Shown piece by piece: positions 34,067-46,108 of a stretch of 64,000 bases of DNA (positions are counted from its first letter, which is position 1; the number at the start of each line of letters is the position of its first letter). The notes below the pieces were generated by a model that ran no database searches, was not told the origin of the DNA, and saw nothing but the letters and a program-made list of their open reading frames with translations. Made by a program: the position numbers and the translations under genes. Source of the stretch: Daphnia pulex (Eukaryota; Arthropoda; Branchiopoda; Diplostraca; Daphniidae). The stretch is taken from contig NC_060018.1 of NCBI RefSeq assembly GCF_021134715.1, forward strand, positions 4,295,501 to 4,359,500. The letters are read 5' to 3'.

Positions 34067-37000
34067 ATGGCAGTATCCCTTTACGAAAACCCCGATTTGA
34101 AAAGAGAAAGACAATCTTGTCATTTTGACAAAGACGAAATTACTTATTTGATTGATGGAGGTGTAGAAAAAACAAAATACCGACGTGAACTTGGTAAGAA
34201 ATTCATCTCATTATTTTCTTGTTTAGTATTACAAAATCAATGTTGTACTGACTTCATCCCAGAGGTTTTTTTTATTAATCATATTATATTTCCTGTAGTG
34301 CAGTACATATTGTCTGATCCAGACTTGAAGGATCCTGTGCCGATTGAATATTTGAGCCATTATGAAAGATATGGTGCAGAGCTAAAGAAAGCTTGCTTGC
34401 TTGTACAAAAAATGAGGAAACCTGTGCCTTCAGTTGGGAATTATGAAACTCTTAGGTATTAAGATGTTTGAAGCAATTTTTATTTTATTTGTGATATAAA
34501 TTAAGTTATTGACAACTGCTGTTGATCATACAATGATAACATGTACCAGTTGAATTTATGTGTATTAGGTCAATATAATTTCTAACCATGTCCTTTTTCG
34601 ATATATTCCACCACACATTTTCTACATGGTGATTTAGGGAGAGACAAAAAAACGGCAAACCACTCGATATTGGTGTTGGTCCAGCAGCTGTCATCCTCAA
34701 GGAAGGCAACGCGTTGGGCCTTCATTTTGTTATGTTCATGCCTGCCTTAATGGGCCAAGCAAGTGTTGAGCAACAACAAAAGTGGCTGCCACGGGCTCTC
34801 AATCTGGAATTAATAGGAACATACGCTCAGGTTTGAAATCAGATATCGCAATCGTTTTGTTTTTCTCTGTATTAACACTATCTTTTTTTCATTTCTCCCG
34901 TTGTGATTACAGACGGAACTTGGCCATGGAACGTTTCTTCGTGGGCTTGAAACTAAAGCAACTTATGACCCAGATACTAAGGAATTTGTACTCGAGACCC
35001 CGTCGTTGTCGGCCTATAAATGGTGACAAAATTAATATTTTATTTTACGCAGCACAGTAAAAATTAATGTCGAGTTATTCTTTTATAGGTGGCCAGGAGG
35101 ATGTATGTGCAATAAAATAGTTTCTATTTTTAATTCAATGTAAATAACTCGTAAAACGAATTGTTGTTTTTAGTGGGAAAGACAGCTAATTATGCTGTCG
35201 TAATGGCGCAACTGTATACCAAGGGGAAATGTGAAGGGATCCATCCATTTCTAGTTCAGCTACGTGATGAAAATACTCACGAACCACTGCCAGGTCAGCT
35301 ATTTTAATTAGGACCGACCTAAATAATGATTGAAAACTGAACTTTTGGGTCTCTGTCTTCCAAGGAATTTCTGTGGGTGAAATTGGTCCAAAACTTGGCT
35401 TGAATTCAAATGACAATGGATATCTTGGTTTCGATCAAGTCCGAATTCCGCGTGATCAGCTCTTAATGAAACACTCGCAAGTCCTTGAGGTATTATTAAA
35501 GACCTAGGAGGTGATACGAATATTTTGTTCAATTATATTTACAGACTTTGACTATTTACAGGATGGGACATATGTCAAACCGAAAAATACCAAACTTGGT
35601 TACGCTACAATGGTTTACGTCCGCGTCTTCATCGTCCAGGTATCAAACTTTATTTCATTATATAAAGACGGAGAATTCATTATCGCTCGTGTCTTGTACG
35701 CTAGGATATGGCGTCAGTGCTGCGAAGAGCGGTCACAATAGCTACACGATACAGCTGTGTTCGTCATCAATCCGAGTTGAAACCAGGGTAAGGAATTTTC
35801 ATAGTTTTCGAACAAAAGGTTATAGGGTCACAGTAACTTATCTAAAAAGATCTTTTCTTTTAAATTTAGGGAACCCGAACCGCAAATTCTTGACTACAAA
35901 GCGCAACAAAACAAGCTGTTCCCTGCACTGGCTGCAAGTTTCGCATTCCATTTTGCTGCGGAAAACCTCTGGAATTTGTATCATGTTGCCACAGAAAATA
36001 TCGGCAAAGGAGATTTGCAGATGTTGCCTGATGTAAGCTACACCAGTTAATCATTGAATATCCTATCAAGTGTACTGATTTTTTTTTAAATTCACTCAGC
36101 TCCATGGCATGTCCTGCGCCATGAAAGCGCTTTCGACCAGTGAAACGGCAAACTTTGTAGAAACCCTGCGCCAGTCATGCGGTGGTCATGGCTACATGGG
36201 TATTCAAATGCTTATTGAAATTTAAAAAGCGTCCAGGTTTCATCAATCTAATTTCCCTAGTGTGTAGCGGCTTTCCTCGACTGTATGGAGTAGCGACAGC
36301 TTCTGAAACGTACGAAGGAGAAAATACTGTTTTGTGGTTGCAAGTTGCCAGGTAAATACTAAGTGAATATTACATAAAAAGGGCCATGTTAAGATTTGTA
36401 TTTGTATGTTAATGTAGATATCTAATCAAAACGCGCATGGATAATGCAGGAGGAAAAAGCGTAGCCTATTTGATTGATACTAAATTGCCAGACAACAAAC
36501 CTGGTGATCTTGGTCTAGACAGTATTATCAACCTGTTTCAGAGAGTTGCTTCAGGGTAAGTCTAAAATTTTCAAGTTCATAAATTAGATTAGTGAGTAAG
36601 CAAATTCTCCATATTTAGTTATGTAGATCTGGCTATGAAGGAGCTTGAAGGGTACAGTCGACAAGGCAAGGCACTCCATGATGCGTGGAATCAATCAGCG
36701 GTTCAATTAATCAAAGCAGCGCAAGCTCATGCCCGTTATCTTGTTGCTGACTGCTTCGTACGTTGTGTAAGAGAAGGAAAGTTCTCTGGACCGGTTCGTT
36801 CAATTTTGAATGAATTATGCGAATTCCTCCTTATCTATTGGCTCGTTGAGCGCAGTGGAGACTTTTTCATGGTAAGATCAACATTTTTAGGTCAAACATT
36901 TTCCTATACTGAAATTGATTTTTTTTTCTTAATTGGTACAGTTTGCAGAGCTTAAAGCGCAACAGTTGATCGAGCTTCAATCCAAGTACATGGAGTTACT

Positions 37001-37205
37001 CGGTACCATTCGGACTTATGCCGTGAACCTTGTTGATGCCTTTGATATTCGAGATGAAGCACTTGGTTCAGTTCTTGGATGCTGGGACGGTAATGCTTAT
37101 CAGAGGCTCTTCGACGAAGCCTCAAAAAGTCCGTTGAACAAGTCAACTGTCCATCGAGAGTCATTTGAAAAATATTTGAAACCTTTAATGCAATCAAATC
37201 TATAA
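34067..37205 (+). CDS. ACOX1: Peroxisomal acyl-CoA oxidase, copy B
   Basis: Fifteen exons with the same structure as copy A: 34067-34193, 34299-34455, 34638-34830, 34913-35022, 35089-35102, 35174-35293, 35365-35489, 35562-35639, 35705-35787, 35870-36032, 36100-36199, 36261-36351, 36418-36555, 36619-36871, 36942-37205; 671 residues. The chemistry is as in copy [39 protein letters not shown] and the catalytic YEGEN are all intact, so both copies look functional. Exon 2 and exon 3 are 24 and 3 nt longer than in A, adding residues to the acyl-CoA oxidase N-terminal helical region. The last exon is almost identical to that of copy A from about 36975 to 37186, far above the similarity elsewhere. 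The C-terminus is again SNL. The stop lies 189 bp from the convergent sarcospan gene. Confidence 0.95.
36975..37186 (+). repeat. Near-identical tract shared by the two ACOX last exons (copy B)
   Basis: Partner of 33090-33301. Similarity drops again just upstream (LNAQQLTE in copy A against LKAQQLIE in copy B) and right after it (LMKSNL against LMQSNL), so the tract is sharply bounded. Confidence 0.85.
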
Positions 37206-37394
37206 ATTTGCCTTATGATTACCATTTAAGGTTGCCTTTGGGGACGTTTTCACAAAGTGCCTTCCAGCTTTGAATTATCATATAGTTAATAGTTATATAT
37301 AGCCAGTTTAGCATGGAAAACATTTATTATTGAGTTCAAGAGTATAACAAGTTGACAAGTTTTGGGCAAATGACAAAATGTACTAATTATTTTC

Positions 37395-40300
37395 TTACTG
37401 ATATAAACTTGGCATGGCCGTATTAGCATTGAATTCCGAGAGCTTGAGACCAGCGTAAGTGTATGCAAACCGATTGCTCCACAGGAGAACGATGTACCAG
37501 CTAGAAACCAACACAGCCAGACCGTTGGTGACGGCCGAGGCCGTGAGGTAAATGGGTAGAACCTGCAACACTTCGGAGCAAGAGAGCGGATCGTATGTGA
37601 AAACTTCGTCCTGTCGTTCACCACCTATGCAGAGGCAGGTCGAATTGAGTTGAAACTCTGCAGTTCCCACGAGAAGAGTGGCGTTCACCGTTGGCGATTG
37701 ACATTCCATCGTCACGAGCTGGGAGACGTGAACGCTGGCGAAAACACAGGCGCAGACGCAGGCCGCCGTCGCCACCATGGCTAAACACGCGTTGCATATC
37801 TACCCAGAGAAGGAAAGAAAACGAAAATTGTTTCATCTAATCACAAATAAGTTAAGTATCATCCAATCAGTAGTAGAAAGTAGTAGCCTTATACTGAAGA
37901 GGTAGTAAGTAGATTTCGCAAGTTGGGTGGGGGGGGGGGAAAGGTTGAGCATGAAATCTAAAACATACAGCTGTCATGTGAAGGTAATAATATAACTGCG
38001 CGTTGGTTGAGAGTCTCCTGCGGTGCTGGAAAACCCTTTCGGGAGATCTTTTTGCCTCTTTTTCTCAACATATTATTTCTGTAGCTGCCAACTTTCTCTT
38101 TTTTTTATTTTCCACTCCACTTGATATCCTTTTTTCTTTAAAAAATATTTGCTGTGTTGCAGCTCAGGAGAAAGAAATATATCAAATGACTTACAATGTA
38201 TTGGACTCTGACGACGAAAACGCAACAGCCGCCACGCATCCCTGGATATTGCTTCCGGCAGCAACACAAGAGAAATAGGCCAAAGATGCCGGATAACATC
38301 ACCTGTCATATATTTTCCAGAGGGTAGACGAGAAGAGTACATAGAAAAAGAAGATGAAGACATCAGTCAAGAATTCGAGATGTCTCGATATGCAAACTTG
38401 AAAAAAAAAGAAAAGAATTTAAAAAAATCGAAATTTGATTATATACCGGAATGCCGCTCCAATGAGGGATGTCTCTGATGTTAAGCTGAGGCGACCAATG
38501 TAGCAGGTGAAAACCCAATGCGAGTAAAACGGATCCCAGTAGAACTTGTATCACCACCAGAGTGGAACCCATCCGATAGTGATGTATTACTGGAGGCAAG
38601 TACTTGCGAGGCACTACAAAGAAAAACAGGTTTCATATTAATTTTTAACTTGAGTTGTTTTCCAAAACTTTTATTTGATTATCTCATCTCGCGTTCGTGC
38701 TGGAACAAAAAGAGAGAATGATTGCTGCCTCTCACGTGAATTCACGTCATCCTCACACAAATCACCCAGAACGTCCGCGAGTGGGAGGACATTTCTTTTT
38801 TTATTTGATTGAAATGCTTTTTAGCTTGGCTGAACTTTAGTAAGTTTATTATAGATTCCTTTTGATTTCGTTTTTCCAACATTTTCAACGGACGTGTGAG
38901 TTTCTCGAACATTATTTCGTCTAGCGTTATCAGTCGTCCCCATCGAGGTCAGGTGAAACCGGGCAAATACATTCACACACAGTCACACACTCATATGAGA
39001 GGAAACCCAAGCATTTATATATAGTAGTAACACAAGATTGAAGCCCAAGATAAAGACGGTTGTTATTCTGGCCAATCAGATGCAATTTCCTTCCTTGAGA
39101 CGACTCGCCCATAATTGGATCGAAAAAAGTCCGATCTTAATATCATCGGGTAAATCTGTCGAGGTTTTTATTTTTGGATGTCGAAAATATAAACAAAAAT
39201 GGAATAGATAATAAAATTTTAAATCGTTTGAAGGGATAAATGTAAATTTTGTCTGCCTGAAAATTCGAAAAGTTTAACAAAGATCGTTTTTATTATTATT
39301 GTAGCCAAAAGCTAAATATTTGGCATCAACGGAATGTGTAGAACAGATGAACAGCTGACTTTTCGTCAGACACAAAGTGTTTAAACGTTACATGTGTGCA
39401 GTCGGCGATTTGCCACGTGCCAGGAATTGGCCATGTGGTTTTTGTCTTTGTAAAACATCAAACAACTGTGCACTGTTATTATTTAGATCTGATTACAGCC
39501 CTGTGCACAGTCGAAAAAAGGAATCTCGTCTTGCCAATATCTGGAATTCGCATCACTCAACAAGTAAGTGCAGAGTTGTCTAGACTTTCACCTCGTATGC
39601 AAAACAACCACGTTTTTCCCGGCCTTGTGTGTGTTGTGTGAGATTTACCTTTACACACCTCAATTGGTGATTGATCAATAGAATGTATATAGGATTTCAA
39701 AACATTGTAATGGAATTCGTTTCATGTGATCAAATTTTTATGACCGGTAGATAATCGCGAGAGAATTCAATAGTTTTTCAGCAGAGAATATATTTGTACC
39801 CCGCAGAGTATATATAATTGATTTTTCTTTGTTTTCAAGGGTTTTTTTTTTGTTTTCACTCTGACCCCCACTGAAATTATCCTATGACGTGACCATGACG
39901 AGTTTGCCGGTCCATTAACCCAAGTTTATCGGTCTTTTTTTTTGTAGCCCATCAAGCACACAGCACAAACAGTCGATCTTTAATTCATAAGTCTCCCCTC
40001 GACTATTTTTCGTCTCATGTATTCAGTGTTTTATTTGTAAGTGATTGGTGCCCTCAGGTGAGAAAGGAGGAATGGTTGCTTATTACGTATACACCGAGGC
40101 CGGAAATTACTCATGCAAGTCCGAGCCCTTTTTATTTTTTGGTCCCTACTTTGATTGGGGCCCCCAGAAAAGTCGTAGAGTCCAAACTAATTCTAGTACC
40201 ACTGACTCTACATAGCAATTTGTTGTAAAACCGCAGAGTACAAACACGTGATGAGTTTTATTTTCCTGTCATCCTGTGTGTCAACGTCTCTATAGAATAA

Positions 40301-41644
40301 CAATTTTGATTTAAAAAAAAAAAGAGAATGTCATCACTCGTTATCTCTGTACGACACAAAGAGACTCTTTTCTATGACAATTACATGCAGTTTCCGCTGG
40401 TTGGGAAACATCTGAGTGTTGGTGGAAAAAGTTTTGTAGTTGCAGCAGCAATCAGTTGCCGAGCTGGCCTCAATAAGTATAAAATTCCTGTTTTTGTGTT
40501 GTGTATCATAATCGACAGGCGGCAGAGTTATAAGGTCGTTATTTGTTTGTTAGCAGATCAGTGAAAACAACAGGCAATAGTTTAGTAGAAAAGTAAAAAG
40601 CGGTTGGTGTTGCGGAACGGAACCCGCCTCCCTTTCTATACATGCCCTTCTCTTGAAAGGTTCTTCCATTCCCCGCAAGTCACGACACATTTTATTGTGT
40701 ATAATGGCCCTTGTCCTCTTTGTCGGTTTCTTTTTGGCACGGCTCCCTTTTTCCTTTTTCTTTTTCCACCTGAAATGCGGCGAGAGAGAGGATTCCCGCC
40801 ACGCGTGTCACGCCCACTAGACGCGATAGAGCGACGTCGAAAAAAAATGGATGTGAAGAAATGGCTTTGCTGAGGCTCTTTCTCTTCTTCGTGCGATAAA
40901 ATAACTTGTATCGAGGCTAGAGAGTAGACGAGAGAGAGTGGCCTTCCGCCAGCAGCGACACACTGTGCTGCTCCCGCAGTTAATGCTGCAACCCAAAAAA
41001 ACTGTTTTTGGCGACGACATACCTGCCCGATCACGTCACCAGGTGCTGAATCAGCTGTATCCTAGTTTTTGTGATGTGACTTCTCGGGCGACTATTGCGT
41101 GTTAGTTTTTTAAAAAGCCCGAAAAAGTAAAGCAAAAGAAAATGTGTGTGTGTCTTAAACCTTTTCCTTGTTGTTGTTGGCTGAGGCAAATCATCCGACT
41201 GTGACGCAAGGAATTGCGGGTGGGCGTGTGACGGGGTCCCGAGTTCCTGAGACTGGGCGGCCGGACTACCAATCGCTGTGGCACTGTCGTGTTCATCAGT
41301 CCCGCCATGCTCGGCGCTCTTTTCTGCTGTTCTAACCGGACGAAAGCGTCGGCGTCTTGTTGCAGTTGATCGTGGCCGCCTCCGTAGTAGATCATGCTGG
41401 GCCACGATCCTCGGTACTTTGACGGCTCAGCACGGGGCGGGCTCAGCGGGAGCGGAGGAGGTGGCCGTTTGACCACTAGCTGCTGCTGCTGCTGCTGCTG
41501 CTGGTCTCCGCTAGATTGTTGTTGCACCGAGTGATGGTGATGCAGACCGTGAGGAGTCACGGACAATAATTTACTGTCGCACAAGCTACGCGGTCGCTGC
41601 GTGCCACGAATCCCGCTCATACCACTACTTGCCGCCGGCTCCAT
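37395..41644 (-). CDS. SSPN: Sarcospan-like tetraspan membrane protein
   Basis: Minus-strand exons 41644-41161, 38613-38447, 38302-38195 and 37799-37395; 387 residues. Sarcospan is a four-helix protein of the dystrophin-glycoprotein complex that steadies the sarcoglycans in the muscle membrane. Four helices are seen near residues 178-200 (VVIQVLLGSVLLALGFHLL), 218-233, 254-278 and 328-352, with a Cys-bearing loop between helices 3 and 4. Diagnostic matches to vertebrate sarcospan as I remember it are NIRDIPHWSGIPVMLSGIFG (VRDTPFWAGI), FTYDPLSCSEV (FVYRDVTDCTSV) and WSNRFAYTYAGLK (WKHRYQVFYVGVR). The first 175 residues are extra: Pro-, Ser- and Gln-rich with an eight-Gln run, probably cytoplasmic. 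Intron 1 is 2547 bp, very long for this window. The start is the first in-frame ATG of exon 1; upstream GTG is not used. Confidence 0.85.
38614..41160. other. Long first intron of the sarcospan-like gene
   Basis: About 2.5 kb between sarcospan exons 1 and 2. It is AT-rich with T- and GT-rich patches and several short frames on both strands, none with a family pattern. Its length contrasts with the 60-110 bp introns of most genes here, so it may carry enhancers. I see no embedded gene. Confidence 0.55.
41479..41503 (-). repeat. CAG trinucleotide run coding polyglutamine
   Basis: Eight CAG codons in a row (CTG on the plus strand) in exon 1 of the sarcospan-like gene give a Gln run in the predicted cytoplasmic N-terminus. 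Such runs vary in length between individuals. Confidence 0.9.
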
Positions 41645-44600
41645 GCTGTTGCGAATCACGTAGGAATGTGACGATATTACAACTCTCACTCGCCGCCCTT
41701 TTTTTTTTTCTCCCGATCTCCACTACCTTGAGAGACGCACAGTTTAATGTCAGTCGTCTGTCACGGTGCTGGAATTTTTCGTCCACCACCAGTTTGACTT
41801 GACAATTCAACACGAGATGATGCCCATATATTTTATGAGTTTTCCCACACACCAAACGTCAAAAGTCGACTAGGGTCCTCTGACATGTGAGTTCCAAAGC
41901 CGTGAAATTTCACCTCTTGTGCTATTTGATTTTCTTCCCTTTTTCGTTCGTGTGTTTTAACACACAAAAGTCGAAACAAGAAGTGAAGATGAGTAGTAGT
42001 TTGGAGAGGGGGGGGGAGAGAAGAAGGGGGAAAAAAACAGAGCAATTTATTTTTATCTGGGGCTTCCTGTTGTTGCCTTGTTTTAAAAAAAGAAAGGAAA
42101 AATATAAACTAGTCGGGAGTCGGGACTTGGTTGGTGCCGACCCGGTTGAAATATCCAGCGGTTTAATTTGTCTGCTTCTTCTTTTTATTTTTAAAAGAAC
42201 TCGGGAGATATTTCTCAGCCCTAGTTCACGAATTTCTTATAATATTTTTAAATAAAGAATTTCTTTGAGAGAGAAACTTAAAACGTTCCTCTCACACCTC
42301 AAATTTGATCCCGCCTTTAGAAGATTTGAAAGACGCGCACTAGTTCACGCGATGATGGATGATCCCGGTGGGTCTCTCCAGGGATATGACGGGACACTTC
42401 ACTCGGGCCTCAACCGAATTTCCCAAATTTAAAGTTCAAAAGGAAAAAAGCTTTCTTATAATTTCGGGGAATTTTTTCGGGAATTTTCAAAAGAAAATCC
42501 AGTGAAAGTCGATCGAAAAAGGGAAGCTGAATCACTTTTAGACGAAATAATTTTTGGGAGAAATTTCTGGGTCCTAGATGATTTGCATATCGTTCGGGTG
42601 GTCAATGAGATTTCGCGCGGGAAAGTTCACTTGTGCAACCCGACGGACGGGAATAAGATAACAAGTTGCCGGTTATATTTTTTCAAATCAAATAAACCTT
42701 GTCCGTAAAGGATGACTTGAATCAAATGTGGAACAAAAACCCCCGCTGCACTTGTCTGTCTGTCAGTTGGGCAATCAAGAAATGCCTTGACTTGTTCTTC
42801 TTCCTGTTTGACTTATGACAGGCGTAAGTAGCGACGATGATGATTTCGAGGCAGGTGCCACTCATCTATCCAAAACGCCATCACACGAAACTTTGTTGGT
42901 TTTCTTTTTCTTCTTTTTTTGGCGCTACTGTTGTTTCGGAGCCGTCCCGCACGACATTCCCTCACGAGCTGCCGATCAACAATGCCGAAAACGAATCAAG
43001 AAAAGACGACGAAACTCGAGAGCTCTCGACAAAACGGAAACGAGTCGATGCGGGGCTTGAACGGTCCCTCCCGCGGTCGTTTTTTTATTGCTAAAGGGGG
43101 GAGAGCTTGTGGTCGGTTGATGTTTCCCCGCCCAAGGACCAAGAAAGACTCCCGACCGTCGTCCCAAAGTCAGAAATGTTTGAGAAGAGAAAAAGAAAAA
43201 GAAACCAAGTTATACATGGACGGGGATGAGGGGAAGAGACACACACAAGTGCGGGGAGAGACGATCGCGGACGGTTCACAACTGGCACGCAGCTGGAGGT
43301 TTCCATTGCCCGCCACCGCTGCCGCTCTGTATGCAGCGCCGCATTTACGTTTACGGCAGCCGAAAGGGGCGGCCACTCCTCCCCCTGGCGGTCACCACCA
43401 CTGTTGTTGTTGTTGTTGTTGTTGTTGTTGCATTTTCGCCTTTTGTGTGCCTGCGCTTAGATTTTATTTGGTGTCCGTTCCTTTTCAAGAAGAGAAGATG
43501 TTGACCATTGTTCTCGCTAGTGTCCTGTTAAGAGCTGGGCTCTTTGACTCGTTCACTCACGTCGTCTAGTTCGTCCCCCAATCTCTTTTGGTTTCACATT
43601 CCGGTTTCTTTTTGTCTTCTTTTTTCCTTAACTTTTATATTTTATCAAAGCGACGGAACGCTCTCCAACTTGGGCTTGTCGGTGCATTTTTATCTCGTTT
43701 AAGGACTCACTAGTCGTCCCATTTATCGCCGCCATCTAACCAACAAAAAATAACTTTGAGAGAGATAGAAGACAAGACATTTTGAGTCTATCTGTGCTGG
43801 AGTGAGTCATGAAATAGCGTTGCCTCTATGCGTGCGATATAGGAGGTAAAATACACCTATTAAGCCAGAACAGATAGAGAGAGAGAGAGAGTCAGGTGTT
43901 CAAGGGTTTCAATCATCATCAACTATCGGAGGGGAAACACACACACACTACAACGCCCACTAGCGCCCGCTATCACGCGCTCGCTGGCCGCCATCAATTG
44001 AGCATAGAGGCTTTTTTCTTCTTTAGTATAATAGGCAATCTATCTATAACCTATCTCACCCCCCCAAATAACGGGAATACTATTTTTAGGGGGGTTTTTT
44101 TCTTGTTGATTATTCCAAGTTGTTTTTTAAAAAACATCTGTAAGAAGTTGCGCGCGCGCGCTCGGAAACACATCGGCTCTTGCGCTGGACGCACCGCAAC
44201 CAGATGATTATTATTTATTTTTTTTTCATTCTTCCCAAGTTGAATGGTTATTCTCTTTGGATGGAGCCGTGCTGTTGCGCCACATGCATTATGCATCCCG
44301 CACCAATGAGAAATAGCCTCCCGAAATGAAGACTGTCGTGTGTGGACATTCACTCGGGACGTGTTTCGAATTGGAAATGAACCTTTTTTTCTCTTTCTTT
44401 TTCTTTCTGTCCGTCGTCGTTTCAACTAAATATTTTTCTTACGGCTGGTCTCTTGACTGTCTTGAGAAAAAGAAAATTTCTAGTGGCTCTCTCTTTTTAG
44501 TTTTTATTAAATTTGTTTGTTATTTACAGAGCGCGCCCTACATTTTTGTTTTTCCCGTTGTTTTCATTTTTTGTTTGTTTTTAATTTGGATTTATGTTGG

Positions 44601-46108
44601 TCTCGTTTCATTTCAAAATTCCTATTGGGATAGATAATCACGTATATATAGAAGAAATAATTACATTCACTGCTAGCCCGAGGGTAGTCGAGTGTCCATT
44701 TACCTGCCATACATACGACAATAAACCCGTAGCTCCGGCTACTGTTACCGCTCGTACTATTCAACCAAAATAAAGCGTTATAACCCCATTGTCTAACCTA
44801 CCCACCAGCGTATTATCATTACATAATAGGGGTTATATTTTTCTATTTGTTATCATTGGGGAATTCTTCTTCTTTTTCGGTAGAAATACTCAAAAGATGA
44901 AGGCGGTCGCTTCTATTGTTTGATATTCTTGTTTTTTTATTGAGCAGCAGCAGCTTCTTCTTTCCATTTTTGGGAGGTTTTTATTAGTGAAGCCAAGCTT
45001 TGACGAACCGAATTCATCAAATAAATGAGCCGTACTTTTTCTTTAAAAAATTTCTTCTCACACAAGAGAAAGTGTGTATGATGGCCTTGATGGTTCCTTC
45101 TTCTTCTTTTATGAAGAAACTTACAATTTCTTCTATTTACTTTGCCCGTGTGTGTGAAACAAAACTCCGGGAGTGGGTGGCACCCTGCTCCAAACAAACG
45201 ACCGTCACACCAACCAAGAAGGTATAATTGCGAGTCAGAGTCTCTTACTCTCTCCTTGTTATTTCTTCCGCCCGACCCAACCTCCCCCCTCCTTCTCGAC
45301 CGAAACTGCTGGCTACTCGGCGTGAGTTATGCGCTTGAATGATTTTACAACAAGTGGCGCGTGTTTGCGAGCTGCCAAAAGAAGAAGAAAATGTGCACCT
45401 CTCTCTGGCACCACCGCCACCGCCGTATTATTAATTATACTTTTATGGATCGCTAGGAGGAGGACCCATCATGACTTTTGGGATAGGAAGGAGGGACGAC
45501 ATTGAGTACGGCTAGAATTGCCAAATAAAAGAATAAAAAACTACCGACTTACTGTTGTTGTTTGTCTTTTCAACCGGATGTCCCGAATTGGAAGAGCCCA
45601 AAATCAAAACTCTACGAACTTGTTGGACGCTCCTTACTTCTGGCATCGTCTGATCCACTCTGAACTGTCCATGTACGACTTTTCTTCTTCTTCTACCAAT
45701 TTTAATAGTGTGTTTAGTTTTTCAGGGGGGGCTCCTATTTGGGATGGAATTGGTAAACTATTCAAAGAGTCGACAGCAGAGTCGCCGTGTGTGTGTGTTT
45801 GTTTATTCCCGGCACGTGTGGGACACGTCACACAAACACTTTTTCTCTCGCACTATAGTAAGAAAATAAAAAAAGAGATGAAAGTTTGCCGGCGGTGGGC
45901 AGCACACTCGACTGGTGTTCATTTTTTGGGTTGTTTTCTTCTTTCTTCAGCACCCAAAAGGTTCGTTGAAGAAGAAGGTCACCAAAACGAGTTTGTTTTT
46001 AGGGACTTTTATTTTTCAAGATTTATTGTTTCGATTTGTGTGTGACGTTATACAAACTGCGTAAATTATTATTACATATATTTTGTTATGGGCAATCAAG
46101 GTTTTCTC
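41645..46108. other. Long non-coding stretch between the sarcospan and thyroglobulin-repeat genes
   Basis: About 4.5 kb rich in homopolymer and dinucleotide runs, including TTG repeats at 43402-43430, GA repeats near 43877, CACACA near 43940 and a GCGCGCGCGC patch near 44152. It should hold the sarcospan promoter and 5' UTR at its left end. The largest frames (42919-43569 +, 45518-46045 +) are low in complexity, overlap frames on the other strand and show no family pattern. I support no gene here. Confidence 0.45.
43402..43430 (+). repeat. TTG trinucleotide microsatellite
   Basis: About nine and a half uninterrupted TTG units in non-coding DNA. Confidence 0.9.

Noticed and set aside
42919-43569. 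216-codon frame in the region between the sarcospan and thyroglobulin-repeat genes
   Set aside because: It includes a polycysteine run from the TTG microsatellite, is low in complexity and overlaps other frames on both strands. No family pattern is seen.
45518-46045. 175-codon frame just before the thyroglobulin-repeat gene
   Set aside because: It does not begin at an ATG, has no domain pattern, and its composition is like that of the flanking non-coding DNA.
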